From: an uncultured Sphingomonadaceae bacterium
GTDB lineage: Bacteria; Pseudomonadota; Alphaproteobacteria; Sphingomonadales; Sphingomonadaceae
DNA length: 64,000 nucleotides
Assembly (NCBI GenBank): GCA_947495985.1
Contig: CANMBD010000001.1
Location: 1 to 64,000 of the forward strand
Reading direction: 5' to 3'
In this document: piece by piece, positions 24,016-32,805 of the stretch
Numbering within the stretch: position 1 is the stretch's first letter
How the letters are laid out: every line of letters starts with the position of its first letter
The notes under the pieces: generated by a model
The model's input: the letters and a program-made list of their open reading frames with translations, nothing else
What the model was told of the DNA's origin: nothing
Database searches by the model: none
Position numbers and translations under genes: made by a program

Positions 24016-24474
24016 ATGGCTATTTCAGTTCTCTTTGTATGCATGGGTAATATTTGCAGGTCGCCGCTGGCTGAAGCAGCGCTGCGGCGGGAATGCGCGC
24101 GCATGGGCATCAACATGGTCATTGATTCTGCTGGAACGCATGATTGGCATACCGGGCGACCGCCGGACGAACGGGCGCAAGCCGTCGCTGTTCGCAACGG
24201 GGTGTCGATCGACCATTTGCGCGCCCGCCCGGTAAGAACCTCAGATTTTCGCGATTTTAATCATATTATCGCGCTTGATAGGGACAATCTGACCAATCTG
24301 AAGGCGATACAGCCGTCTGATGGTTCTGCGCGGATCGCGCTGCTGCTGGATTTTGTCGAGGGCCGCGCTGGCCAGAATGTTGATGATCCCTATTATGGCA
24401 ATGATGAAGCGTTTGAACAAACCTGGGCTGATGTTGTTGCCGGAGCAAAAGCGCTGACCGCAAAATTCTCCTGA
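24016..24474 (+). CDS. Low-molecular-weight protein tyrosine phosphatase
   Basis: 152 residues. The P-loop VLFVCMGNICRSP (Cys9-x5-Arg15, C-x5-R-S) begins at residue 6, and the general-acid loop DDPYYG lies near residue 121; both are diagnostic of LMW-PTP. Substrate is unknown. Partners of capsule tyrosine kinases and ArsC-like reductases share the fold, but the DDPYYG acid loop favours a phosphatase. Confidence 0.92.
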   Translation: MAISVLFVCMGNICRSPLAEAALRRECARMGINMVIDSAGTHDWHTGRPPDERAQAVAVRNGVSIDHLRARPVRTSDFRDFNHIIALDRDNLTNLKAIQPSDGSARIALLLDFVEGRAGQNVDDPYYGNDEAFEQTWADVVAGAKALTAKFS

Positions 24475-24830
24475 ATGATTTCTTTTTGGGAATTGGCGAA
24501 TAGCTCCGAGCGTTGAATGTTTGCGCCCCACCAGAGCCGGCCCTTCACTTGGGATGTGAATGCAAGTCCGGCCTCCAGCAAGGTCCAGCGACAACGCGCC
24601 GAACGAGAGGGAGCATATTCATAAAGAGTGATTTGCGGTATATTGCGTTCCTGATTGGACAATTTCTTGTTTTCGGTGATTATCGATTGATGTTATCTAT
24701 GAGTTAACTTGTTGATTTTATCGACCCGACATTCGGTTTTTCTTGAAAAATTCACATAATCAACCGATATTGAAGGGGATAGCGTCGCCGTCATGTTTTT
24801 GCGGCGCAATAACTGAGGAGTTTGAATATC
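24475..24830. other. Intergenic stretch with a GST remnant
   Basis: 356 bases between the phosphatase and the Bax-inhibitor-1 gene. It contains a degenerate glutathione S-transferase N-terminus on the minus strand (24552-24662) and presumably the promoter of the following gene. Confidence 0.5.
24552..24662 (-). pseudogene. Remnant of a glutathione S-transferase N-terminus
   Basis: An open frame on the minus strand begins MSNQERNIPQITLYEYAPSR and continues SARCRWTLLEAGLAFTSQ, matching the first strand and helix of a GST thioredoxin-fold domain (LYEYAPSRS-x-RCRWTLLE). After about 37 residues GST similarity stops and the frame runs into the opposite strand of the phosphatase gene. The rest of the fold is missing, so it is most likely a decayed gene. 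Confidence 0.55.
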
Positions 24831-25565
24831 ATGGCTTGGCCTGACCCACGAGCGACAATGTCGCGTACACCTGTTGGCACGACGCCACAATCCGATGTCG
24901 CATATGACGCCGGACTGCGCTCTTACATGCTTAAAGTCTATAACTACATGGCGAGCGGCGTGCTGCTCACCGGTATTGTCGCGATGCTTTTTGCAAGTTC
25001 CGGCATGGCCGCAGAAATCATGTTTGGCGGCGGACCGCTGAAGTGGCTTATTATCCTGTCTCCCTTGGCGATCGTTTTTGCGATGAGCTTTGGTCAGAAT
25101 AAATTCTCTACATTTACGTTGCAGGCTATGTTCTGGGGCTTTGCGACCTTGATGGGTCTTTCTATGTCGACGATTTTCCTCGTCTATACGGGTGCTTCTA
25201 TTGCCCAGACATTCTTTGCTACATCAGCAGCATTTCTAGGCCTTAGCCTGTTCGGATATACGACCAAGAAAGATCTGTCCGGTTGGGGCAGTTTCCTGAT
25301 CATGGGCGTGATTGGTCTGTTGGTAGCGATGGTGATCAACATCTTCCTGCAATCCACGATGATGCATTTTGTTATCAGCGCTATAGGTGTTCTGGTTTTC
25401 GCAGGCCTGACGGCTTACGACACGCAGCGGATCAAGAGCATGTATTCCTATGTTGCCGGTACGGACATGGTTGGCAAAGTTATTATCATGAGTGCGCTCA
25501 ACCTGTATCTGGACTTTATCAACATGTTCCAGTTCCTGCTAAGCTTCATGGGTAGCCAGGACTAA
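24831..25565 (+). CDS. Bax inhibitor-1/YccA-family membrane protein
   Basis: 244 residues with seven predicted membrane helices. The family pattern includes YMLKVYNYMASGVLLTGIVA early, GLTAYDTQRIKSMYSYV and SALNLYLDFINMFQFLLSFM at the C-terminus. Members are YccA/YbhL relatives and possible pH-sensitive ion leak channels. The start at ATG 24831 has TGAGGAG about 11 bases upstream; an in-frame TTG at 24822 sits too close to it. A terminator follows at 25596. Confidence 0.92.
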   Translation: MAWPDPRATMSRTPVGTTPQSDVAYDAGLRSYMLKVYNYMASGVLLTGIVAMLFASSGMAAEIMFGGGPLKWLIILSPLAIVFAMSFGQNKFSTFTLQAMFWGFATLMGLSMSTIFLVYTGASIAQTFFATSAAFLGLSLFGYTTKKDLSGWGSFLIMGVIGLLVAMVINIFLQSTMMHFVISAIGVLVFAGLTAYDTQRIKSMYSYVAGTDMVGKVIIMSALNLYLDFINMFQFLLSFMGSQD

Positions 25566-25595
25566 GCGTCTATTCATATGCTTTGACGTACGACA

Positions 25596-25628
25596 AAGCC
25601 CGGCAGGAAACTGCTGGGCTTTTTCTTT
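25596..25628 (+). terminator. Intrinsic terminator after the Bax-inhibitor-1 gene
   Basis: GCCCGGCAG (25598-25606), loop GAAA, CTGCTGGGC (25611-25619), then TTTTTC. One G-T wobble in a 9-base stem. Confidence 0.85.
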
Positions 25629-25715
25629 TGGCAGTTGGTCGTTTTTCGGTTGCTATTGCTGGACAAGCGAGGGCCTCCGGCATAAGAATTTTGCGCGATC
25701 CATAGGGGAAATATA

Positions 25716-26426
25716 GTGCTTCAGAGTATAAAAAAAGTTCGTTTGTTAGTCGTTGCTGCGGCCGTATCTGCGCTGGCTGCCTGCCAGACCGCACCGCCTC
25801 CGCCTCCGCCAGCACCGGTTGCCACTCCGCAATATACGCCTCGTGCGCCGACGACGCCATTTGGTGCGAGTATCAACACCATCGTGCCTCAACTGCGTCC
25901 TGACGGTTTGCGGCAGACAATCAATCGTGACATCGGGCCTTTGGAAACTTTGTGGCATGTAAGGGCCGCATTGAATGTCGCGGCGCTGAGCTGCACCGGG
26001 GCCCAATATTCGCGATTAGTGAGTGATTATAATGCCTTCATTGGCAACAATAAGAAGTTTTTGCGGAATGCCAATAATGCGATTATCAGGAAATATCGGA
26101 GCGATCATGGCAGCGGATACAAGCAAGCACATGATCGTCATCAGACCAGCCTGTATAACTACTGGTCATTTTCTCCGCTGCGGCGCCCCTTTTGCGACCG
26201 GGCGGTGCAAGTCAGTCAGCGAGCGATTATAACGAAATCGGAAGAATTAGAGGCCTTCGGCGCGCAGGCGCTGGCCGAACTGGAAAAACCGTTCACTGAT
26301 TTTTATCTCGCCTATGAGGAATATGAGCGTGATCTGGATGCCTGGCGCCGGCAATATGCGCCGGAGCAGGCCCGCGATGCGGCGGATGAGACAATCAACA
26401 CAACAGGCCTGACCAAAGGAGGTTAG
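25716..26426 (+). CDS. Hypothetical lipoprotein
   Basis: 236 residues, GTG start with AGGGGAA upstream. A lipoprotein signal peptide ends in LAAC (Cys at about 23). A proline-rich linker (APPPPPPAPVATPQYTP) follows. The mature domain has two further cysteines (LSCTGAQY, PFCDRAV) that may pair in the periplasm. No domain recognised. It converges with a minus-strand gene over a shared hairpin. Confidence 0.75.
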   Translation: MLQSIKKVRLLVVAAAVSALAACQTAPPPPPPAPVATPQYTPRAPTTPFGASINTIVPQLRPDGLRQTINRDIGPLETLWHVRAALNVAALSCTGAQYSRLVSDYNAFIGNNKKFLRNANNAIIRKYRSDHGSGYKQAHDRHQTSLYNYWSFSPLRRPFCDRAVQVSQRAIITKSEELEAFGAQALAELEKPFTDFYLAYEEYERDLDAWRRQYAPEQARDAADETINTTGLTKGG

Positions 26427-26460
26427 GCTCTGGATGTTCCAGAATAAAACTGGAAAAAAG

Positions 26461-26495
26461 AAGGCCAGATGGTTGGAACCATCTGGCCTTTGTCT
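26461..26495. terminator. Intrinsic terminator, probably bidirectional
   Basis: A perfect 14-base stem, AAGGCCAGATGGTT (26461-26474) and its reverse complement at 26477-26490, with a 2-base spacer and A/T tracts on both sides. It lies between converging genes ending at 26426 and 26546. Confidence 0.85.
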
Positions 26496-26545
26496 TTCAG
26501 CTTCCCAGAGATGGGGAGAGAGCGCTGAAAGAAGGAGGGATTGAT

Positions 26546-26995
26546 TTAAAAGCCGAAGCGGACTCCGACTGAACTTTTGTCTTTCGCCGCTGGTCCTGCA
26601 TCAGACAGATAATCTGAACGCACCGAGCTGGAAACGAAGCGACCGGGGCTAATAGCATCAACGCCGCTATCCTGCGCGTTGGAGCGATAAGAAAATTCTT
26701 GAGGAATGAACAAACTGGTCAGGCCCGCATCGGGTTGTGCTGCGACAGGTGCTATATCGTTCTGTATGCGGAAGCCGGGTGCAAATTCAGCAGCCATAGT
26801 GGCCATGAAACCATGATCCTTTTTGCTGGTAACACCAGCCAGATCAAAATTGCTTATAGGAAGATCGATGGCCTGATGCTTTTGGGGGGAAGCGGTTTCT
26901 GCCATGCTTTGGGTATCTATGGCAGAGTCGGCAAATGCTGGCGTTGCGGTAATGCTGATAAGGGCAGCGGCGGTAACGATAACTGCATTTTTCAT
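26546..26995 (-). CDS. Hypothetical secreted protein
   Basis: 149 residues with a Sec signal peptide ending TPAFA before DSAID. The mature part has no cysteines or recognised domain and ends KSSVGVRFGF. A terminal Phe after alternating residues resembles an outer-membrane beta-signal, but the protein is too short for a full barrel. Convergent with the lipoprotein gene. Confidence 0.65.
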   Translation of the reverse strand: MKNAVIVTAAALISITATPAFADSAIDTQSMAETASPQKHQAIDLPISNFDLAGVTSKKDHGFMATMAAEFAPGFRIQNDIAPVAAQPDAGLTSLFIPQEFSYRSNAQDSGVDAISPGRFVSSSVRSDYLSDAGPAAKDKSSVGVRFGF

Positions 26996-27154
26996 GACTT
27001 CGACCTTCCTATATCTGCAGCTCGCACTTGCTTGCTGCTCTCACAGGTGGTTTCGGGCCGGAAACAGATTTGGTTACAACAGGCCCATTTTTTATTGAGC
27101 AAATCGATCAATAGCCGGATTTTGATAGGATTGAGCGGGATTGATTCCAGAATT

Positions 27155-27781
27155 TTAGCCTTCTGGCATGAGCGCTGCGTCTATGGCTTTGGCTTCCGAA
27201 TATTTCGTTCGTTCCCGCAGTCGCTCTGCATAAAGCTTGAAGCTGTCACGCTCCGGAAAACTCTGAAACTGCAAGCCCCAATCGACTTGCGAGCCAACAT
27301 AGACGTCCGCCATGGTGAAACGATCACCACATACATAAGCACGCGATTGCAGCATCTGATCCAGAACATCCATGGCGCGGTCATAACTACCGTAACCTGC
27401 AGTACGCTCTTGCTCTTCTGTAGGGGACAGGCCGAAATTACGATCCAATACTGCCTGTTCAATCGGCCCTGCCGCAAAAAATAGCCAGCGGTAATAGTCT
27501 GCGCGCTCTTCTGCTGTCGGCGCGAGACCGGCATCCGGAAAACTATCGGCCAGATATGCGCAAATCGCCGCGCATTCTGTCACTGTCCGGCCATTATGTA
27601 CAATGGCAGGAACCTTGCCCATCGGATTGATGGCGAGATATTCATCCGATTTCATTTCGTCTTCATATGCAATGATCTTCTGATCATAGTCGGCCCCCGC
27701 TTCATGCAGGGCCCATCGCACGATTTGACCACGGGACATGGGGTTGGTGTAAAAGGTGAGCGGTGATGAAGTTGGGGACAT
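27155..27781 (-). CDS. Glutathione S-transferase family protein
   Basis: 208 residues. The N-terminal thioredoxin-like domain shows LTFYTNPMSRGQIVRWALHE with Ser at the likely active site, the cis-Pro segment NPMGKVPAIVHNG and ECAAICAYLADSF. The C-terminal all-helical domain has RFTMADVYVGSQ, the GST N-capping box. Conjugates or reduces with glutathione; substrate unknown. Monocistronic on the minus strand. Confidence 0.9.
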   Translation of the reverse strand: MSPTSSPLTFYTNPMSRGQIVRWALHEAGADYDQKIIAYEDEMKSDEYLAINPMGKVPAIVHNGRTVTECAAICAYLADSFPDAGLAPTAEERADYYRWLFFAAGPIEQAVLDRNFGLSPTEEQERTAGYGSYDRAMDVLDQMLQSRAYVCGDRFTMADVYVGSQVDWGLQFQSFPERDSFKLYAERLRERTKYSEAKAIDAALMPEG

Positions 27782-27874
27782 TATCTACTCCTGTAGTGGC
27801 AAGGATTAAAATCATAGCAAATCTATAAATGTTTTACAGTTGGCACTTATTTAAACTGACGTCTTTCGCCGACG

Positions 27875-28567
27875 CTATTGCTTTCCATATTTTCCTTCGA
27901 TCTGACGCAGAATTTCAGCCAGCGAGCGTTCCGGTGCGGGCGTGAAGGTCTTTCCGGTCTTGCCTAGTCTCTCCATGCGGTCGAGACGGAACATACGAAA
28001 ATCATCGCGCAATTCGCACCAGGCCACCAGTGTCCATGTCTTGCCCCAGAACCATAGGCCCAGTGGTTGAACATTCCGGCTAGTCGCTGCGCCTTCCTCA
28101 TCACGATAGTCAAAGGATAGGATATCGCGGGCATCAATGGCGGCCTCACACAGATCAATTACATTTCTGGTTTGTTCCGCGAGACCCATTTCGGGAGCGA
28201 ATATCTTGGTGCCACCGACCCGGTCACGTTCCTTTTCCGGCAATACCGTTTCGATTTTCACCAACGACTCTTCTGCTGCTGTTCTCATCGCGGTGCCGCC
28301 CCAGGCGCGCACCATACGGGCGCCAGTGACAAGGGCGACAATTTCCTCGCGCGTGAACATTAACGGCGGCAAATCAAAGCCGCTGCGCATGATATAGCCG
28401 ATACCGGCTTCACCATCGATAGGGACACCAGTGGACTGCAAATCGGCAATGTCGCGATAGATTGTGCGCTCGGATACTTCCAATCGCTCGGCCAGCATGG
28501 CCGCGGTGACAAGCCGACCGCCGCGCAGATATTGCACAATCTGAAAGAGGCGGTCGGCTCTGCGCAT
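27875..28567 (-). CDS. YafY-type HTH/WYL transcriptional regulator
   Basis: 230 residues. The N-terminal HTH_11-type helix-turn-helix (TAAMLAERLEVSERTIYRDI, ADLQSTGVPIDGEAGIGY) is followed by a WYL-domain ligand-sensing region (ILSFDYRDEEGAATSRNVQP, WTLVAWCELRDDFRMFRLDR). Such regulators often control the adjacent genes. It starts 2 bases after the VOC stop in the same direction, so it likely sits in one operon with the VOC gene and perhaps the DUF1428 gene. Confidence 0.92.
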   Translation of the reverse strand: MRRADRLFQIVQYLRGGRLVTAAMLAERLEVSERTIYRDIADLQSTGVPIDGEAGIGYIMRSGFDLPPLMFTREEIVALVTGARMVRAWGGTAMRTAAEESLVKIETVLPEKERDRVGGTKIFAPEMGLAEQTRNVIDLCEAAIDARDILSFDYRDEEGAATSRNVQPLGLWFWGKTWTLVAWCELRDDFRMFRLDRMERLGKTGKTFTPAPERSLAEILRQIEGKYGKQ

Positions 28568-28569
28568 TT

Positions 28570-28941
28570 CTAGTTTTTGAAAATACCGAGCGAATTGCCC
28601 TCGGTATCCTTGGCATAGAAGAAGGAGCCGGCCGGGATCAGGATAACATCCGAAACGACTTCGCCGCCGCCTTTCTTCACGCGCTCCATGGCATCGTCAA
28701 GATAGCCATCGACCGCGAGATGTGCAGTAATTCCATCACCCTCGGTTGCCGGCTTTCCTTCGTACAGATGGCCAGATGAGGCATTTTCGCCTTCATAGGG
28801 CAGCATCATGATCGGTTGCGGGCCCGCTTCATTCTTTGTGAGCGGGGCTTCCAGCAGCGTTTCATAAAAGCTGGTAGCTCTTTCCAGATTGGTGACGGGA
28901 ATCTCGGTCCAGACAAGGCGGTTATTTTTTGCTTTGGTCAT
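28570..28941 (-). CDS. VOC-family (glyoxalase/dioxygenase superfamily) protein
   Basis: 123 residues. Starts MTKAKNNRLVWTEIPVTNLE, then RATSFYETLLEAPLT; the C-terminal half repeats the fold and ends GSFFYAKDTEGNSLGIFKN, the usual VOC ending. ATG 28941 has AGGAG 8 bases upstream; an in-frame start at 28971 is less likely. Function within VOC proteins is broad (isomerase, resistance, dioxygenase) and cannot be fixed here. Confidence 0.88.
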   Translation of the reverse strand: MTKAKNNRLVWTEIPVTNLERATSFYETLLEAPLTKNEAGPQPIMMLPYEGENASSGHLYEGKPATEGDGITAHLAVDGYLDDAMERVKKGGGEVVSDVILIPAGSFFYAKDTEGNSLGIFKN

Positions 28942-28987
28942 TAACTTGCTCCTCTTCGTTGTTGGGGACAAGTTCGCTATGCCATAG

Positions 28988-29015
28988 CCCTCCTGACAGC
29001 ATATTGTCAGGAGGG
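28988..29015. promoter_or_regulatory. 11-base perfect inverted repeat between DUF1428 and VOC genes
   Basis: CCCTCCTGACA (28988-28998) and TGTCAGGAGGG (29005-29015) around a 6-base loop, with CTATGCCATAG adjacent at 28977-28987. On the coding (minus) strand no T-run follows, so it is either an intercistronic hairpin or an operator, possibly for the neighbouring WYL regulator. Confidence 0.45.
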
Positions 29016-29030
29016 TTTATAAAGTCACGA

Positions 29031-29756
29031 TTATTGAGAACCGGTGTCGAGCATGACCTCAAACCCACCATAGATCAGGCGCTTTCCATCCATCGGCATA
29101 TCTGCACCCGGCGGCGGCATGCGTGCGTCTTCACGCATCTTTACAGAGCCCTGGTCAAAGGCGTCTTTGGAAGGCCATTCCGCATAACCGAAAGCGATGG
29201 CTTCTCCGGCTTTTGCCTTAACAGCCTGTTTGAAATCGGTAATCGTGCCACTTTTTATCCCGGCTGCCCAGCCATCGACGGCGTGTATTGCGCCATTGTC
29301 AATTGCTAAATCACGCATCGTCTTGCACATATCGGCAAAGGCTTCGCGCTTTTCTTTTGCGACCGGAGCGACATAGGCCTGAACATAGCCTGCCGGGCCG
29401 CTGGTCCCCCGCTCACCAACTGTTTCAAAGCCTGAATAGATCATCCGCATGCCGTCAAACGGCATTTCTGAGGGCTCCTCCATCCGTTCATCACTCCCCA
29501 TGTCTTTGTGGGCCTTGTCAAACGCCTCTTTCGTTCCCCAATCGATCCAGGAGAAGACAATATTCTCGCCCTTTTCGGCCTTCACTGCTCCGTACATATC
29601 GGTAAGTTCCCCTCGCGGAACGTCGGATCCCCAGCATTCGACAATCCGCCGGGCCCCATAATCGGTAAAAAGTGGCACGGACTCTTGCGCCATTTTTAAA
29701 TAGGCTCCCTTATTGGCTTCGGGAACCGGAATGATGAATCCTTGAAAATAACTCAT
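29031..29756 (-). CDS. Tandem DUF1428-domain protein
   Basis: 241 residues made of two DUF1428 (dimeric alpha/beta barrel, YciI/ABM-like) repeats. Repeat 1 has YFQGFIIPVPEANKGAYLKM, GAVKAEKGENIVFSWIDW and MPFDGMRMIYSGFE. Repeat 2 has AGYVQAYVAPVAKEKREAFA, KAKAGEAIAFGYAEW and MPMDGKRLIYGGFE. DUF1428 proteins are usually single-domain at about 120 residues, so this is a fused duplication. ATG 29756 has GGAGAGA upstream; the earlier in-frame start at 29804 is unlikely. Function unknown. Confidence 0.88.
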   Translation of the reverse strand: MSYFQGFIIPVPEANKGAYLKMAQESVPLFTDYGARRIVECWGSDVPRGELTDMYGAVKAEKGENIVFSWIDWGTKEAFDKAHKDMGSDERMEEPSEMPFDGMRMIYSGFETVGERGTSGPAGYVQAYVAPVAKEKREAFADMCKTMRDLAIDNGAIHAVDGWAAGIKSGTITDFKQAVKAKAGEAIAFGYAEWPSKDAFDQGSVKMREDARMPPPGADMPMDGKRLIYGGFEVMLDTGSQ

Positions 29757-29813
29757 TTTCTCTCTCCTCGACCCGAATATAGCAAATTTGAGCTTTCTAA
29801 TCACGCGCGCACA

Positions 29814-29850
29814 AAAAAAGCGGCGTGAGACCAGTCACGCCGCTTTTTGT
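29814..29850 (-). terminator. Intrinsic terminator of clpA
   Basis: AAAGCGGCGTGA (29817-29828), loop GACCAG, TCACGCCGCTTT (29835-29846). Read on the minus strand, a T-run follows the stem. It lies 40 bases downstream of the clpA stop. Confidence 0.85.
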
Positions 29851-29888
29851 TTTTGGGCAGCAGACGGTGAGCCTGCTTTTCAGTGTAA

Positions 29889-32213
29889 TTACTTGTTCTT
29901 GGTCGGCGTCTTTTTCTTTGGCGCCGGTTTTTTCTTTTTCTTTGCCGAGGGCGCAGATGGCGTCACCTCAAAGGTCAGCTCATTGTCCTTCAGATGCACC
30001 TTGACCTCGCCGCCATTGACCAATTTGCCGAACAGCAATTCTTCGGCCAGCGGTTGCTTGATCTTCTCTTGAATGAGGCGGCCCATCGGACGTGCGCCAT
30101 AGAGTTTGTCATAGCCACGTTCGGTGAGCCATTTCTGGGCATCATCGTCCAGCGTGATATGAACATTCTGATCTGCCAGCTGCAGTTCCAGTTCAAGGAT
30201 GAATTTCTCGACAACCCGCGCCACGACTTCTGGCGGCAGATAAGCAAAGGGCACAATCGCATCCAGGCGGTTGCGGAACTCAGGGGTGAACATTTTCTTC
30301 ACCGCTTCATCGCCAGCGTCTTCCTTGGACACATTGCCAAAGCCGATGCCTTCTTTTGCCATGTCAGACGCACCGGCATTGGTGGTCATGATGAGAATGA
30401 CATTGCGGAAATCGACTGTCTTGCCGTGATGGTCGGTCAGCTTGCCATTGTCCATGACCTGAAGCAGGATGTTGAACAGATCGGGGTGGGCTTTTTCAAT
30501 CTCGTCGAGCAGCAACACGCAATGCGGGTTCTGATCGACCGCATCGGTCAGCAAGCCGCCCTGATCATAGCCGACATAGCCCGGAGGTGCACCGATCAGG
30601 CGAGAGACGCTGTGGCGCTCCATATATTCGGACATGTCAAAGCGCTTGAGCGGAATGCCCATGATCGACGACAACTGCCGGGCGACTTCGGTCTTACCAA
30701 CGCCGGTAGGTCCGGAGAACAGATAATTGCCGATTGGTTTGTTTGGTTCACGCAGGCCGGCACGAGACAGTTTGATTGCGCTCGACAGCTTTTCAATCGC
30801 CGCATTCTGACCAAAGACAACACGCTTGAGGTCTTTGTCGAGATTTTCGAGCGTCTTCTTGTCATCTTTCGATACGGATTTGGGCGGGATGCGCGCCATC
30901 GTCGCGATAACCGCTTCAATATCCTTGGTCGTGATCATTTTCTTGCGACGCGAAGGCGGCAACAGCATTTGCATCGCGCCGACCTCGTCGATCACGTCGA
31001 TCGCTTTGTCGGGCAACTTGCGGTCATTGATATAACGGGTTGATAGTTCCACCGCTGATTTCAGGGCGTCCGGTGCGTAACGCACCTTGTGATGCTCTTC
31101 AAAAGCACCGCGCAGCCCGGCGAGGATTTTTATTGTATCTTCAACGCTAGGTTCATTGACATCAATTTTCTGGAACCGGCGTAGCAGGGCGCGATCTTTT
31201 TCAAAATGATTTCGGAATTCTTTGTAGGTGGTTGATCCGATGCAACGGATAATACCGCCGGACAAAGCCGGCTTCAGCAAGTTGGATGCATCCATTGCGC
31301 CGCCACTGGTCGCGCCAGCGCCGATGACCGTGTGAATTTCATCGATGAAGAGGATTGCATCGGGCATTTTTTCCAACTCGGAAACAACCTGTTTCAGCCG
31401 TTCTTCAAAATCACCGCGATAGCGAGTACCTGCCAGTAAGGACCCCATATCAAGCGAATAGATAATCGCTGGCTTCAATACGTCAGGAACGCTTTCCTCG
31501 ACGATCCGCAGGGCCAAACCCTCTGCGATGGCGGTTTTACCCACTCCGGGTTCGCCGACATAAAGCGGGTTGTTCTTGGACCGGCGGCAAAGAATTTGCA
31601 CGGTACGATCAACCTCGGCCTGGCGTCCGATAAGCGGATCGATCCGGCCATCCTTGGCTTTCTGGTTCAGATTGACAGTAAACTGGTCAAGCGCGGTTTC
31701 TTTTTTGTTTTTCGCCTCTTTTTTCTCGTCACTCTCTTCGCTGCCGGACAGTTCGGCCGGATCAATGGATTGTCCGCCCTTGCCAACGCCGTGGCTGATA
31801 AAGCTGACGGCATCCAACCGGCTCATATCCTGTTGCTGGAGGAAATATACGGCATAGCTCTCTCGTTCAGAGAACAATGCGACAAGCACATTCGCGCCGG
31901 TCACTTCATCTTTGCCGGACGACTGCACATGCAGGATCGCACGCTGGACAACCCGCTGGAAACCGGATGTCGGAGAGGGGTCGATGGACTTCTCTACCTT
32001 CAGGGAATCCAGTTCGCTGTCGAGATACAGAACCACCGCGTCTTCAAGCTCGCCCAAATCCACACCGCAAGCATTCATCACTTGCGAGGCATCACCATCG
32101 TCAATCAATGCCAGCAGCAGATGTTCCAGTGTCGCATATTCATGAGACCGATCAGCAGCATTTTTCAGCGCCTGATGTAGGGTCTTTTCCAGTGATTCTG
32201 CGAATGAAGGCAT
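29889..32213 (-). CDS. clpA: ATP-dependent Clp protease ATP-binding subunit ClpA
   Basis: 774 residues. An N-terminal Clp-N domain (1-145) is followed by two AAA+ modules: Walker A GEPGVGKT at 220-227 with Walker B ILFIDEIH, and GPTGVGKT at 501-508 with CVLLLDEIEKAHPD. The IGF loop (EGIGFGNV) that docks on ClpP is present. The C-terminus is an unusual Lys/Pro-rich tail (KKKKKPAPKKKTPTKNK). AGGAG precedes the start. ClpA unfolds N-degron and other substrates for ClpP. No clpS gene is adjacent in the window. Confidence 0.97.
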   Translation of the reverse strand: MPSFAESLEKTLHQALKNAADRSHEYATLEHLLLALIDDGDASQVMNACGVDLGELEDAVVLYLDSELDSLKVEKSIDPSPTSGFQRVVQRAILHVQSSGKDEVTGANVLVALFSERESYAVYFLQQQDMSRLDAVSFISHGVGKGGQSIDPAELSGSEESDEKKEAKNKKETALDQFTVNLNQKAKDGRIDPLIGRQAEVDRTVQILCRRSKNNPLYVGEPGVGKTAIAEGLALRIVEESVPDVLKPAIIYSLDMGSLLAGTRYRGDFEERLKQVVSELEKMPDAILFIDEIHTVIGAGATSGGAMDASNLLKPALSGGIIRCIGSTTYKEFRNHFEKDRALLRRFQKIDVNEPSVEDTIKILAGLRGAFEEHHKVRYAPDALKSAVELSTRYINDRKLPDKAIDVIDEVGAMQMLLPPSRRKKMITTKDIEAVIATMARIPPKSVSKDDKKTLENLDKDLKRVVFGQNAAIEKLSSAIKLSRAGLREPNKPIGNYLFSGPTGVGKTEVARQLSSIMGIPLKRFDMSEYMERHSVSRLIGAPPGYVGYDQGGLLTDAVDQNPHCVLLLDEIEKAHPDLFNILLQVMDNGKLTDHHGKTVDFRNVILIMTTNAGASDMAKEGIGFGNVSKEDAGDEAVKKMFTPEFRNRLDAIVPFAYLPPEVVARVVEKFILELELQLADQNVHITLDDDAQKWLTERGYDKLYGARPMGRLIQEKIKQPLAEELLFGKLVNGGEVKVHLKDNELTFEVTPSAPSAKKKKKPAPKKKTPTKNK

Positions 32214-32476
32214 ATATATACTCCTAGAAGGGACGATTGAATGTCCCGTTAGCTGAAAGCCTATGCGGTCCGGTGTTGCCCTGACCTTAACCTTTTGGCT
32301 TCCTTCTTAATCTATGCGCAACCCAAAAAACATCAAGGGCATATCCTGAGAATGGCAAGCATGTGGCCAAGGTTGGACGTATTTCCTGATCTCTTCTCCT
32401 AAACGGTTCAAGCCGGATCAAATTAAATCTGAATATTAAGATATAGGGTTAACAAATCCTTACCAAGAACCGGTAT

Positions 32477-32677
32477 TTACGTTTTTTTAAACAGGCTGTC
32501 GGCGCTCGCACGATGGGACACGGCAAAGCTTTTCTTGGCTTCACAGCGGCTTATTTCTGTTTTCAGCGTAGATATCCGCTTCTCAAGCTCATCCACAGAA
32601 AATGGGTCCAGGTCCTGTTTTATCAGCAGGCTGAGTGGATCATTTGCGCTGCGCGGCAGATCATCGTCATCATTCAT
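32477..32677 (-). CDS. DUF1192 family protein
   Basis: 66 residues starting MNDDDDLPRSANDPLSLLIK, then the helical FSVDELEKRISTLKTEISRC. Matches the small alphaproteobacterial DUF1192 family: an acidic N-terminus followed by one coiled-coil helix. Function unknown. An in-frame start at 32692 would add five residues. Confidence 0.8.
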   Translation of the reverse strand: MNDDDDLPRSANDPLSLLIKQDLDPFSVDELEKRISTLKTEISRCEAKKSFAVSHRASADSLFKKT

Positions 32678-32805
32678 ATTAAAATATCCCATCTTTTTCG
32701 GCCATTTGCCTCGGCAATGTTGACCCGCACGGCTTTGCTGTCAATAAGGTCATCAGAGAAAAAGCGCCTGCCATTTACGCGTTTTTGGGGAGATTTGGGG
32801 CAGCC

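Noticed and set aside
29994..31043. Long plus-strand open frame of about 350 codons
   Set aside because: Antisense to clpA and without a ribosome binding site.
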